Counted from the stretch's first letter, positions 25,949-38,544 are shown. The stretch is 64,000 nucleotides of DNA from Ulota crispa (GCA_963920765.1 OY987244.1:12030501-12094500), one strand, 5' to 3'. Made by a program: numbers and translations. The notes: generated by a model not told the origin, from the sequence alone.

Positions 25949-28900
25949 ATGGCGCAGGCAGGATTGACAGCGCTCGACACTTTGATGTCGCGCAAGTGGA
26001 GAGAGCGCGAGCGCATGTGGCGAAAGGATGAAAGGCAATGGAGGTCCGAGGAGATGATCTTCCGCCAAGAGGTTCGGCAATTCGAGACTGAGGAATCCAA
26101 TTTCCGAAAACGACGACGCCGGTATTATTCTCATTCTCGCATCTTTTATGTGTTTCAAATGCTGATTTTCAATACCTGAAAGTGAGCTATAGTACCGATC
26201 GTGCCTTGTACTTTGTCTTCTTTTTCATTATTTACTCCCTCCGTCCCAAAATGATCTTCTTATTACACAAAATGTTATAGATTAAGCTCAAAAAGAACCA
26301 CTTGTCAAAAAAGTAATGACCTATGGATAGAGTTTGATGTCCTCTTATTGTTCTGAAATTTTGAGTTTCAAATTAGTTTTCAAAGTCTGGTTTCAAAGTG
26401 CTTGAAAATTGAATTTTTGCATTTTTGAAGAGCACCGGTGGCCACTCACATGATGGCATGGGATAGGTTAGCATGCCCATGCTTTTGGACTATGTACAAG
26501 TGTCAGCTAGCTCCCTTCCTCCTCTAATTAGAAGATCATTTTGGGACACTAAATAAAGGTCAACAGGAAGATCATTTTGGAACAGAGGGAGTATTATGTT
26601 TTTCATTTCTGAAAACATGCTTCGAATCGAATTAATCATATTCTTGCAATTTGCTTTTGGATTTGATAGATGGCGCGAAGAAGACATCAAGCAGCGGCGA
26701 GTAGATAATTCGCATTACCTTTGGTCGAGGTAGTATTTTTCTCCTTCTAGAACGCGATAGCTTATTGCTGTCTAATTCGGTCACATCTGTCATGGTCGAT
26801 TGCATCAATTCTAGTATATAACAAGTTAGTAAGCATTTCAAACTCTAAGCTGCCCTAAAGATTTTTAATTCTCATACTAGTGCGACTTGGAAGCTCACTA
26901 ACTTTGAATTATTGCGAGCTTGTGTGGAGCTGTAATTGATGAAGTGGTGCAGTAAGGATCGTGATTGGTGATGAAGCTCCGTCTGAGAAAATTTGTGAAT
27001 AGGTGTGCAGAACTGAACAGACGAATGGTGGATGAGAAGGCGGAGCATCTTCGTTTACTTAGTTGGCTTACAGGGCTAATTACCAGTTTCACAATGACAA
27101 CGCCTGTGGAGTTCAATTACGATTCCGCCGTTTCTACTGTACAGTACATGACCTTCTCCCACACAAATTGCTTTTATGTTAATTATGCAACACCATGGAC
27201 ACTTGATTATTCTGCCTCATGTACATGCTCGGCACTGGATTAGATCTGTGTTCTGATATCTCTATGAGACGTTGCAATTCTTATTTGATGGATATTTACG
27301 GATTGCTCGATTGCGTGCAGGCCCGATTAACAGCCTACGCTATCTGCACTGCTCTTGTGGTTAGTTCTTTCTTATATTATGTTATGTAGTATGTATTAAC
27401 TCTTTTTCTCCTGTCCCTAATGTCTTTAGTCACACTGTTCGACGTGGTTCATTAGGACATCGCCTTTTTATCGTAACAAGCCAAAAGAACTTTTAGAATT
27501 GGAATTTCTGACCGGAAGATAGTTTATTTCCTCGTGTGTGCTGAATCGCACAGCTTTTGAGCTGACTAACAAGTTTCAGTTGTGGAGTTACAGCCGACAC
27601 TAATGACAACAGCCACGATGATCAGCGTGTTCCTCCTTGGCTCTATTTTAAAGATGGGAAAGTGGTTTGTATCCGAGGAAGGTGAAGCGGAGTTCATGAA
27701 ACAATGCCGTATTTTTGCAGAATCTGGCCACCTTCTCCAACTTGTCTCTCCTCCAGCTCCTCGCCGTACGTTTGATCGGTTCTGGGAATGCAGGTCGAAC
27801 ATCTGCACTTAAGAAACGTCCAACATAATCTCTAGCAGTGTCAAAGTTAGCCACCTGCATCTGTATATTATACATCCTGAGATATAGATGGGAGTGGCCT
27901 TGTGGGATCTTCATCTCAGCATCTTGAGTGCAGTAGCTGAACCGCCTCCGCTCGTTGCTTGAAAATTCATTTGTTGCATTTTGACAAAAGTTTGGAGCAC
28001 ATTGTTTGTGACGCTCGTTACATTCTGCTGGATCGATTTAGTTCAATGGATCATTTGTTGGATGTCACGTCTTTGTCTTCAAGCTGAACATGTTGACTTA
28101 CTTTGAACTTGATTGCTTGGTTGTTGTAGGTGTGAAGCTGATTGGAAAACAGCTTTTCGTATGTTCTCATGGGGTAAAACTCTACATACATTTCTATGAT
28201 TCAGATGGAAGTCCATCTTGCAATAAATTCATACGGACTCACACACTGTGCACACATTTTTGCAGGCATTACATTCTTTCTGGCACTCCTCTGTACCATG
28301 GGGTAAGCTTTTGGTTCGATTTTTTTCAGAGCATAGACAATGGTGGATTCTTTGATGAATATGCTAGTCTGCTAATAATGATTGAGCCTCTTCTCAAGGT
28401 ATAGATGAGCTTTAAAGTTTCCTTCAGGGCATCTACCGAGCTCAACTTGGTTTTGTTGATCAATACAATGTTTGAAGTTTCCTAAGCATTTCTTTTTTGT
28501 CTGAATGCAGTTTTGTAAAATTTTGGTTCAGTGGCATCACTGCTATTTTTTTCGCTGTCATCATCGGCATTTTCTTTATCATCTGGTATTGATCAGTTGC
28601 ATTGGACTTAGCTCTTTATGTGCATTGACAGGCAGGCAGCTTTCTTTGTGCTTCCTCCCTCAAGTATTGTCATCGCTGTAGCCATTCGTGAGCATATATG
28701 TATGGCACTGTCGGTGTCTTGATTGTCGTGTCTTTGATTCCGGCTACTATACACATGTAACTAATATGTATTTATTATGCAGGTTAGGAATCAAGTTCAC
28801 ATATGGCTCATACCTTCGAGATGAAAGAGAAGATGGACCAGCGCTAGCAGTTTCTCATCGACAGCCACAACTCTCCTGGCCAGATGATCCCTTCAAATGG

Positions 28901-29083
28901 CACCTTCAGCCACAAAAAAGCACCTCAGGGACCTATTCGATGAGCGTGCTGAACCGGGAAGTGGATGCTTCCATGCCCTCCGTACCGTGGGTGCAACCTC
29001 TAGAACGGAGCAACCAGAGTCATAGCATTTCTCATGAAATTTTACCAACTGAAAACACTGTGAGAGAACAGCCGATCTTGTAA
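25949..29083 (+). CDS. Orai-type calcium channel candidate
   Basis: Ten exons with GT-AG borders and matching phase: 25949-26121, 26670-26729, 27003-27138, 27321-27359, 27594-27793, 28130-28173, 28266-28302, 28511-28585, 28632-28687 and 28788-29083, giving 371 aa. The N-terminus is a long charged helix (WRERERMWRKDERQW..., WREEDIKQRRVDNSHYLW). Four hydrophobic segments follow. TM1 is LSWLTGLITSFTMTTPVEF, with a Glu where Orai has its selectivity Glu. TM2 is AICTALVPTLMTTATMISVF. TM3 is SWGITFFLALLCTMGFVKFW and TM4 FFVLPPSSIVIAVAI. Between TM2 and TM3, SEEGEAEF, SPPAPRRTFDRFW and RCEADWKTAF resemble what I recall of Orai proteins from non-flowering plants. The tail is hydrophilic. In animals Orai is opened by STIM; no STIM gene is seen here. 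The last two exon borders are the least certain. A Stowaway MITE occupies intron 1. Confidence 0.75.
26235..26591. mobile_element. Stowaway MITE in intron 1 of the Orai-like gene
   Basis: The left end TA-CTCCCTCCGTCCCAAAATG and right end AACAGAGGGAG-TA form inverted repeats with a TA duplication, the classical plant Stowaway (Tc1/mariner) signature. Length 357 bp. A further copy of the GAAGATCATTTTGG motif lies near the right end. Confidence 0.9.
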
Positions 29084-29832
29084 TATACCTGTGAAATGCA
29101 CTACACTTAATTTATCCATCCCACGTAAATGGTGACATACAGGTATCTTCTAATTTTAAAGGTTCTGAAACAGAAGATGATTTTCTGGTTGCAGCACAGT
29201 TTTTGTTGAACGAAGGATGTGTCTTCTAGGAGTTGTGTCTTCTATGTTTAAAGTTTCTTCCTCAAATCTGGATTGATATCTGTTTGGAGGTATTCAAAAT
29301 GATTTACGGTATGGCAATGGGTCTTTCTTTTTAGTTACCCATTTTGAGTTACCCAGTTGTGCCGAAGCCATAAAGTAGCTTACAAACGATCTAACCGGGC
29401 TTGTTCTTACTGCTAATGGTTAATTTGTATGCAAGTCTTTTTTGGTAAGAGTTCTCTTAGCTCGTTGTTCAGGAACAACAAAATTCTGTACTTAAGGAGA
29501 TGCAGAATCCTAGGATGACAAAATATACCTTTTTAATGTGCTTAATAACTTCTATCTCCTTACTCTAAATCTACACTTCAGCCACAACAATCATGTTTTT
29601 TGAGTTTGGACCCAACAAATGAAATGCAAGTCACTAAGTCTAGTTTCTACTACTATCTAATAATTTCTCAAAATTGAATATCATATTGTGGTTTGAACCT
29701 TAGGTCTATAACCAAAAATTATCAATTTTCTACTTATGTATGATATGAAAATATGGTTTATTGCCACATTGTTCCGCACTACAATTTACACCTACGGTGA
29801 AGTTTTATAAATTTCACAATTTATTTTGTGTT

Positions 29833-29834
<2 letters not shown>
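29084..29834. other. 3' UTR and downstream flank of the Orai-like gene
   Basis: Presumably contains the 3' UTR. No other gene is visible. Confidence 0.4.

Positions 29835-29891
<57 letters not shown>
29835..29891. repeat. (AT)n microsatellite
   Basis: An uninterrupted run of about 28 AT units. Confidence 0.98.
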
Positions 29892-29892
<1 letters not shown>

Positions 29893-30167
29893 CTTCACAA
29901 TAATCTCAAGCAGATCAAAATGGACTTTACAGATTGAAGGATTTTGACGTTCAATCACATGGTGATAGAGTCTAGTGTTAGTGTGCTGATGTGCTCCTTG
30001 TGCAGAGCCTGAGGTGAAGTGACTGTATGACCCTGGAGTTTTTTTGTGAAAACCAGACATGAAAATCTGGTCAGGTATGGTTGAGATGTGATGCCAGTGT
30101 TACACTGATGTTGGCATTGGCATTTTCAAATGTGGCCTAGCGCCCCAACCACAACACAAAGTATCTA

Positions 30168-30958
30168 CTCCCTCTGTCCCTAAATGATTGTCCTTGTTTT
30201 TTATTGTAACAATTTTGCACTATTTTCATTGATGATGTCGAAAATTACATAATTCACACGAATCCAAATTCTACATTAGAAGAATCTATAAGTTTAGTTG
30301 CATGAGTATACCAATTTTATTTTCAAATTGGATATAAGCACTAGAAGAAAAATTAGTCCTAAACAACTAGTTCACAATAATTGCAAAAGTCTTAAATGAT
30401 TATAATTGAGTCATTGTATAGTTATTTAAGATATTTGCAATTGTTGTGAACTAGTTGTTCAAGGTAGTTTGCTTGAAAAGCAACCCGTGGCCTCTCATAG
30501 GATTGCCAAGAGTGGTCATGTAGTGGTCCTTGAATGGATCTCTTAAAGCCATAAAAGAAAAGGTGTATTCTATTGCAAGAGTCAATCATATTCCTTGATT
30601 TCATCTCATCCCGTAATAAGTTGCACAGGGATGGTTTATGGGAGACCTACAGTCACAAATAGGTGTCTACTACAGAAAACTTTGAAAATTCATCAAGAAT
30701 TCAATCATGCTTCAAAAAATATGGAAAAAATTGGGTTACATTTTTCATCTATTTCTCTTTATTATAAAATTAGACAAAAAATCTTCTTGCCTTGAAAAGC
30801 CCATGAAAAATGGGGACTAGCTCTTACGGGGTTGCTTATTCAAGCAAACTACCTTAGGACAAGCTTTTCTTCTAGTGAAGAAATATTCCATACAACCTAC
30901 TCAAAACTAATGAAAAAAGTTGGGATTAAATGTGGACAATTGTTTTGGGATAGAGAGT
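30168..30958. mobile_element. long Stowaway-like element, 791 bp
   Basis: The left end TA-CTCCCTCTGTCCCTAAATG and right end TGTTTTGGGATAGAGAG are inverted repeats. It is long for a MITE because it holds the 289-bp segment 30522-30810 that also occurs at 52741-53026 and 60802-61088. The right end is slightly decayed. Confidence 0.6.
30522..30810 (+). repeat. dispersed about 287-bp repeat, copy 1
   Basis: Starts AGTGGTCCTTGAATGGATC and ends GCCCATGAAAA. Homologous over the full length to 52741-53026 (inverted) and 60802-61088 (same strand). Confidence 0.85.
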
Positions 30959-31464
30959 GTTGTACTTTTGTGAAATGCTATTTGTTCAATAGTTTCCATC
31001 CCACAATTTTCCCTCAAGTACACAAGTTATTTGAGTTCCTGCACTCCACATAAAAAATGCAAACTTGCAATTATTCAATAAAGAAGTGAATTTGTTAGGC
31101 GTATTGGTAAATAGTTCACAACAATGTAGGAAAACTAAGCGTATTATAAGTCACAATATCTAAACATTATTTCAAATAGTGTAACTCAAGTGGTAAAACT
31201 CTAAAGTAGTTTTGCAAGCAAGTCTCAATTAGAGTGTGTAAAAAATGCTTCATTACTACATAAGTTGAGCCACCAAGTGGTTACTTGAGGCCTGAGGGAT
31301 AGCACAAAGTTGTGGTCAAAATCCTACTTAGAGAATACAAATTGGAGAGATGTCATATCTTTACACTATTTAAACAAAATACACCTAAATTTGTGTGAAA
31401 GGATCTTGCACTATTCAAAGACTTACACTATTTCAAATAACTTGAGTACTGCTTCTTATTAATT
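30959..31464. other. AT-rich spacer
   Basis: Nothing recognisable. Confidence 0.4.
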
Positions 31465-31862
31465 TAGGGAATTGATATGTGCACACCAGGGGGTTGATAT
31501 TTGCACACCCCCCTGGGAGGTAAATTGTAGATTTCTATTATCATAAATCTAAATTTGAGAATTTTGAATTTAGATTTGAACTTAGAGACCATGGTTTACT
31601 CTAGAACCATAAAAAAGTTTGCAATTGGACAACACCCATTGAAAAAGCTTATCTTTTTTACAAACAAAAGTAAAAGTAACACTTTTTCCTCTAGCTAAAC
31701 TTTTTCACATAGTGTTGTTTAATTGCAACTTTTTTTTTATGATTCTAGAGTAAACTATGGTCTCTAAATCCAAAACTGAATTTAAAATTCTCAAATTAAG
31801 CTTTTTGATGGTAAAAATTTACTATTTACCTCCCAGGGGGTGTGCACATATCAATTCCCTTA
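31465..31862. mobile_element. foldback MITE (GGGAATTGATATGTG family), copy 1
   Basis: The left end TTAGGGAATTGATATGTGCA and right end TGCACATATCAATTCCCTTA are inverted repeats. The interior continues as long inverted arms (GAGACCATGGTTTACTCTAG / CTAGAGTAAACTATGGTCTC). The same element occurs at 50080-50492. Confidence 0.85.
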
Positions 31863-34032
31863 ATTTATAGCACTATTAGAGATTTGCACTATTTACCAAC
31901 AAAACTCATAATGCCTTGCTCTTGTATACACACTGTTCTAGTTCTAAAATTGAATGAACAAAATAATTAGTCATTAGGGATTAAAGATAAGACCAATCAA
32001 TATTTGAACAATGAATGAATGAAAAGTTTCAATTTATTCAAAAACTTGATTTATTCATCCATACATATGATAATCGAAATTGGACAGGTTTTCTAAAATT
32101 GATTAGGGATAGGCTTCCAAAAAAGCTATAAAAATCTATTTTTCATTTCAAAAATTATATATACATTTCACCTCAATAAATAAATAAAATAAACTCTAAA
32201 ATCGGTCATTCAAAAATAACTTCAAAATCGAGTGTGATGATAAATAAATTAAAATCAAAATGTATTGTATTAGAACACAATATTATAAACTAAAAAGATC
32301 CTGTGAAAATCATTAAATTATCAATCCACGAGTACTTTAGAACAAAATTCCATTGTTTGTATCAAATTTTATCAATAAATATTGGTGAGCTAGTGCAATA
32401 GTTGAATGACCTATATGGATATAATATATGGATCATACTCTGGAACATATGTTGTTTAGTCATTACTAAATTACAAGCCTCGATTATAGATTAGAACATA
32501 TATTCACACGTTACAGGTATGAAACACGCTTAAATATTAACTAATTAAACTTTATTTTAGATAGGTGTTAAGAAAAACATTGTAAATGCATTCTTTCTTA
32601 ACCCCTGAGCGCCCAGCAAGCCCAAAAGTGGCTTCTGCGGATTGAAATTTGTCCACGTTTGACTCCTATCCTCTTCTTAATGGTAAAGTCAAAAGACTTG
32701 TACTTTTTCATATACCTCCAAGCATGAGTCTACTACCACTCAAAAAAAATTCAAGCTATTTGACTCTACTTAGATAATACTTTTATTGGACTAAGTACAT
32801 AAGGGTAAAAAGTTGCCTTGTAGAAGATGAATAGGCTCATATAGAGAATTTCTAGGAAGATTTATTGTTTAAATTAAGTCAATTCGATAGATGATATGAA
32901 AAGAGGCAAATAGACTATGAAAATAAATGTTAGGGATTGGAATTTCAACAACTAGACAAGAAGAACAAAAGGAGCAAGTTATTGGCAAATAAAACTGCTT
33001 ATTGAGAAAACTCATGCAATAAATTTATTCATTATTTGTAAGTGACATCCACACTCTTCACGAACAGATTTATTTTGTTTCAAAAATCTGACGTAAAGAA
33101 TATTTTCACATTTATCACGGAGAGTCCATAGTCCATTAGTAGTATTATCTTCAAGTCACGTTCTTTCATTAAGAATATATTATTTTGTTGCTTTCTCAAT
33201 CCTTCATACCAAATCATTATAGGCATAATAGTAGTTTTTCTTACTTTGGAATAGTCAACTAGTTAATGATTTTAATAAAATCTAATAAACTGGTTAGTTC
33301 TTTCAAACAACATTAAATGTAAAAAACCTCCTTAGTAGAAATTAGATCATTTGAATGACTTGTAAAAAGTAAAAGCATCCATATCTTGATAACAACTTTT
33401 TTTCAAAATAAAAAAGAGATTTTTAATCAATCATTAAAAGTTCATCATTATGTAATTTTCAACATGGAATTATTGGTAACTCATTTGGAAGTTGGATTTT
33501 ACGACTACTAAAAGAAAGTAAAAGACAACAAAATAATCCAAAAAGCGGAGATGAGATTTGAACCCATGACCTCAAGGCTATGAGATTAATAAACTGCATA
33601 ATAATCGAAAAAGCGGAGATGTGTGAAACCCCCTATTAGGGTAGGGCGTCCTTCCATGCTCAATCGGTGGGGGGCGGGAGCTGAAATCCTGGACCAGCTG
33701 GGGGTGGTTTTCTCAGAGTCCAGGCTAACAAATTATCCTTTTGTACTTCCATGCAGAGGGGGGTGGAACAGGATTAGGAGGTCATGCACGCTGTCCCACC
33801 CACTCATGGGTCTTTAGAAAATTTGTAGTTGTAAAGTGTAGCATGTTCTTTTCTCATGATCCCTCTTGAATTTGTAAAGTTTATAGAATTCACAAAAGTT
33901 CATTTTTTCTCAGAAGAATCGTTTCAAAAATTTAGTTATTTAGTTGTTATTAACTAAAACTTTACAAATGACCTAAGATTATTTTTTTAAATGAGAGATT
34001 TATTTATTTTGTTATTTAGTTGTTAACAAACA
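31863..34032. other. AT-rich spacer with small repeat ends
   Basis: No gene. A motif reading TTAACCCCTGAGCGCCCAG (32598) matches the inner end of the 53197-53456 element but has no partner. The segment 33600-33830 is noticeably more GC-rich than its surroundings. Confidence 0.35.
33545..33590 (-). repeat. tRNA-like SINE fragment
   Basis: The minus strand reads GAGGTCATGGGTTCAAATC followed by TCATCTCCGC. GGTTCAAATC fits a pol III B box in a tRNA-like context. A complete tRNA does not fold from the flanks, so it is more likely SINE-derived. Confidence 0.35.
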
Positions 34033-34436
34033 AAGGGAATTGACACATGTACCACCCCTTCTTGACTATTCTACTCCATCCTACTATATATGGTTAATAT
34101 TCACAATATTTGATTATGTGTAGACCACAAGAAAAACACCAATAATTTGAAAATACAACTTGACATAGAAGCTGCAATTTTAATTTTTTTAGCTTCAAAT
34201 CTTGCTCATAGTATCAATTTTTTATTACTGATCGATTACTCACAGTCACATGAATGGGTCAAAGGCCCTCTCGTCAAACTAGAATTGAACTTACATTAAA
34301 AAATCTAAGTTATGTGTAGTTTAATTTAGATTTTTTTGAAAGTGACACTATAAGCAGGATAAAGAGGTGAAAAACAAAGTTAAAATTGCATCTTCTATGT
34401 CAAGTTGTGTTTTCAAATTAGTGATGTATTTCTTGT
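34033..34436. mobile_element. foldback MITE (GGGAATTGACACATG subfamily), truncated copy
   Basis: The left end AAGGGAATTGACACATGTAC and the interior match the adjacent element 34437-34857 in order, but the right terminal repeat is missing where the neighbour begins. Confidence 0.65.
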
Positions 34437-34857
34437 GGGGGAATTGATATATGTACCATCCCTTATTGACTATTTTACCACACCCTACTATATATAGTCA
34501 ATATTTACAATATTAAAGTAGGTCTAGATTGCGGGAAATACATCACTAATTTGAAAACACAACTTAACGTAGAAGATGCAATTTTAACTTTGTTTTTCAC
34601 CTCTAAATCCCGTTTATAGTATCAATCTCAAAAAATCTAAATTAAACTAAGCATAACTTAGATTTTTTAATTGATACTATGAGCAGGATTTGAAGGTAAA
34701 AAAAACCTAAGTCGCAACTTCTATGTCAAGTTGTATTTTCAAATTAGTGATATTTTTCTTGGGGTCTACATGTATTTAAATATTGTAAAATATTAACAAT
34801 ATATAGTAGGATGTGGTAGAATAGTCAAGAAGGGGTGGTACATGTATCAATTCCCTT
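34437..34857. mobile_element. foldback MITE (GGGAATTGATATATG subfamily), complete copy
   Basis: The left end GGGGAATTGATATATGTACC and right end GGTACATGTATCAATTCCC are inverted. The interior arms share GTCAAGTTGTATTTTCAAAT. It is directly joined to the truncated copy at 34033-34436. Confidence 0.75.
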
Positions 34858-35399
34858 AAATGAAACTTTTCAAATGACCTAAGATTTTATTTTTTTAAAT
34901 GAAAGATTTAATTGATCATCTTCATAAAAATACAGTTCATGTTGTTTTGAGACTAAGACTAAAAGATACCACAAACTTTCTAAATTAGAAATAATAATTT
35001 GATGATTAATATTTTGAAGGAAGACTGGATTCCAATATTTCATGTTATTATAAAGCAAATATAGAAATATTGTATTAAAAACAAACAAAAAACACATGTA
35101 AAACATGTGACAAATACGGAGTTGAAGTGAAACTGTGTTATAATTATTAGAATGCACATTTTATCAAATCAATTATAAAAATTATACAATCATTCTTAAT
35201 GTTTTGGAAAATTGGTTAGAAATAAAGTCATTGTAAATTAAATTTATCAGATGAAAACCCCAATTTCATTCCACATTTTTGTGATTTAGATGAAAATAGA
35301 AGCATGATACTTTTTAAATAAAAAATGATAGCTTAGTTGATGATTTTTTTTTTTGCATATAAGAGTGCAAAAAGAAATCTTCTAGAATTTGTGTTCAAC
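34858..35399. other. AT-rich spacer
   Basis: Nothing recognisable. Confidence 0.4.
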
Positions 35400-35649
35400 G
35401 TGTTATTTGTTAAATTGGGAAAAACGTAGGTACCATTTTGTATTTCACCTGAAATCCAAAAAGTTACTTTAAACCAGATTTAAAGATATCAAATTTAGTT
35501 TGAGCCACTAAGATTTTTTCCCTTGCAAATTCCTCCTCTCAAGTGAGGGCACATGTACAAAAAAACGTTGTGAATTGGAATTTAGGTGATCACTTGAATT
35601 TCTTGAAAGCCCCATTTTGTACTATTTTTCCCAATTTAACAAATAACAC
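35400..35649. repeat. 250-bp foldback repeat
   Basis: The left end GTGTTATTTGTTAAATTGGG and right end CCCAATTTAACAAATAACAC are perfect inverted repeats. The terminal part resembles the 19961-20183 hairpin (TTGTTACATTGGGAAAAATG), suggesting one family. Confidence 0.8.
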
Positions 35650-36426
35650 ATAGTTCATAATTTTTCATTAAGGTTACAGACTTATAAGTTTATAACATTC
35701 AAGCATGAATGCCAAATTTTTGTAAAAAATAATATACTTGATAATTAAAATATTAATGTGATTACATATAATTATAGTTATATTTAAATTTTTCATCTTT
35801 TCAAGAACTCAATAGTATAATTGCATTAAAAACCACTTTTAAGTAGGTTAAAAGAACATGATATCAACTTTGAAGTGAATTATTATTTATCAACGCATTT
35901 TGTCATCACTTTTGCAGAGATTTTTTACATACCACAATATTATTGCAGTACTCGTGTGAACAATTTAATCACATTCAAATTCCAACTAATTTTTTTGACA
36001 ATTAATTCAATTGACTTTCTATCAATTTTGAGATCTTCTTTCTCATTGCCTAAAAGTACTCTCAAAAGGGTAGAATGCAGCTCAATGGAATTAATAAAAT
36101 GCATCATCCTTTTTTAACAACAATTAAAAAAGAATCAAAATTATCAAAAGTTGAGGACCTATATTATCCCCTGTGGTATCTTACAAAAAATCAGTGAATG
36201 ATAAAAATGGAGGCTCCTTAGAGTAAGAATGTCACAAAAACAAATTCCTTGTAAAAAGTGTAAACCAACTATTCTTTGTTGAATTTCTCACTTTCTAATT
36301 TTAAGCTCCAATGCAAATATACATGTAGGTTTGTAAAAAGAAATTCAAGATTTGTTATAAAATATTACGTTGAAGTTTATGTATGTAGGTTATGTAGGTT
36401 AACACTAACTCTCACTAGAAGCAACC
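35650..36426. other. AT-rich spacer
   Basis: No gene or clear element. Confidence 0.4.
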
Positions 36427-37361
36427 TTAACCCCTAAAGGACCGTTGTCCCTTCGGGGGACAGGTGGGAGTTTGGGCATGTACCTTTGGATAAGCTACTT
36501 TGTGTGATTTTCTGAAACTTTTATTGAAGGTGAGGAATTCAAAAATCTAAGTGGGCATCTAGTTTTTTCCTCATTCCGACAATTATTGAAGAAGTTATGC
36601 AAGAATCTTTGATTAGTTGGGGAGAACTGCCCTCCTGGGCAGCCCAAAAACTTCTTTAAAAAGTACTTTTTTTAAAACACAAATTTGAAATTGGTTCTTT
36701 AGATTTTTTAATAGGTGAAAAGCTTTGAATCATTCAATTTCAATCAATAACATGAAAGTTATGAGGAGTTTTGTTTGCGAGCAGTTATGGAATCTCTACT
36801 CTAAAATAAACTTTGAAGTCCTTTATTTTACTCAATTTTCAATAATTTGGAAAAAAATTAAATTGAAGGAAGTAGATTGTTCATCACAACATTATTACCC
36901 GTTGGGATTAGCATTTTTCATTTCCATAATTAAATTCTTAACAATTTAGTGTTTTGACTCATTCTCTACTTCTTTTTACTTACTATTTTTCCCATGTGTT
37001 GTATAGTTCTAGTTGATTTGAAAATTCTCCCACACATGACTAACTTGATCTCCTACATGGGAAAAATAAAGTGCAAAGTTGCGTAGAGCAACTTTTTTGT
37101 TATAAGAGTGGTCAAAGGCTTTTGAAATTTTGGAGCAGCATGAAAAAAAAAATTCTTTTCACTTTAGATGTAAATATCTCACTCATGTCCATCTAGAATG
37201 ACTTGTTTTTTTTTCCACAAGTACCTAATCTAGTCTAGGGCAAGATATTACAGTTGGATTTCCCAAATTTAAAAAAAAAAGTTACCTTCTTACTAACCCC
37301 CCAAAAGTGGCAATTTTGAGTGATTTTCACTGAAAAAATGGCTCGGTCCTTTAGGGGTTAA
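36427..37361 (+). mobile_element. TTAA-bounded element, 935 bp
   Basis: It starts TTAA-CCCCTAAAGGACCGTTG and ends CTCGGTCCTTTAGGGG-TTAA. The first 150 bp resemble the end of the 7001-7726 element. The whole length is homologous to 53453-54391 in opposite orientation. No transposase frame; non-autonomous. Confidence 0.8.
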
Positions 37362-37812
37362 TCAAAATAAAAAAGAATGAAAGAATTTTTTATTCAAAAC
37401 AGAAAGCCCTTGTAAATATAGGCTCAACAGTGCTAAAGAGAACGGTTTGAATAGGTTCATTGATGATCGGCAAAAACTAAATATGAAACCTAAAGTGACC
37501 GATGGGTGGGTGGAATGTCACCAAACAGGCACAGTGTTAAACTTCCTTTCATGTGCACCCATCGGGCAACTATTCGTCAGGTAGCAATTCTACCGAGTAC
37601 CGATGGAGCATGGAAGGGTGCCCTTAGTCGGGGAACGTAATCTATGCTAAAGCCACTTGCATGAACAATGATTAGGCAAACTTATGTCATTCAGTGCTTT
37701 GACCAATTACCAATCCTGCATGGAATGACACCCCAACCCCAAGCAACCATGGTACTACCATTCACCTATAAGTATAGTAATCTGATTTTTGCAAAATGAA
37801 TTTAGGATGTAT
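37362..37812. other. spacer
   Basis: Nothing recognisable. Slightly more GC-rich between 37490 and 37760. Confidence 0.35.
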
Positions 37813-38541
37813 AAGGGAGTTGATATATATCACACCTTTTCAACTATTCTACCACATTTCCTATATATGGTCAATATTTGTGATATTATATTTGGTGTGG
37901 ATCATGGGAAAAATCATCACTAAATTGAAGATACAACTTGACAAAGAAATTGCAACTATAGCTTGGTTTTTCAATTAAATACTCCACATATAGTTTTGAT
38001 TCAAAAATCTAAATTAAACTTAGCATGATTTAGATCTTTTAATAATTACTATGAGTAGAATTTGGAGCTAAAAAATGAAATTGTAGTTACAACTTCTATG
38101 TCAAGCATTATTTTTAATTGAGTAATGTTTTACCCGTGATCCACACCTAATATAATATCATAAAAATTGACCATATATAATAGGTGTGGTAAAATAATCA
38201 AAAAAAAAGTATGGTACATAAGGTAGGAACACCCATAAGTGTTAATGTCCCCATAACCATCACCTCTAAAATCTTGGAAAATCTGTTGAAGTAAGTAAAT
38301 GTAATTACAAGGATGTACAACATGTGAACATGAAACCTTAGTGTTGATTATGGGTACAATGGCAGTTTGCTCTTTAAAAGTTCACAATCTCACAATATCC
38401 AAATAATACATTTGAAAGTGCAAACGCATTTTTTTCTGTTCCTAATAGGATCTTATAATTTGCTAGTTGTTTGTTATTAGTTATCATGTTCAAAACCCTT
38501 AAACAAACGCTTATGGGTGTTCCTACATTATATCAATTCCC
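37813..38541. mobile_element. foldback MITE interrupted by a younger MITE
   Basis: The left end AAGGGAGTTGATATATATC matches the 34437 family. The right end is split: TATGGTACA lies before 38219 and TATCAATTCCC after 38530. Removing the inserted element leaves about 417 bp, the size of the 34437-34857 copy. Confidence 0.75.
38219..38530. mobile_element. 312-bp MITE (TAAGGTAGGAACACC family), copy 2
   Basis: The ends TAAGGTAGGAACACCCATAA and TTATGGGTGTTCCTACATTA are inverted repeats. The body matches 8842-9159. It sits inside the right end of an older foldback element. Confidence 0.85.
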
Positions 38542-38544
38542 GGT

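Noticed and set aside
28303-28510. Open frame SIDNGGFFDEYASLLIM as an exon of the Orai-like gene
   Set aside because: Its phase does not fit the donor at 28302 with its best acceptor, whereas direct joining to 28511 restores the expected TM3 continuation.
29821-30060. 79-aa frame ending in Ile-Tyr repeats
   Set aside because: It is produced by the (AT)n microsatellite.
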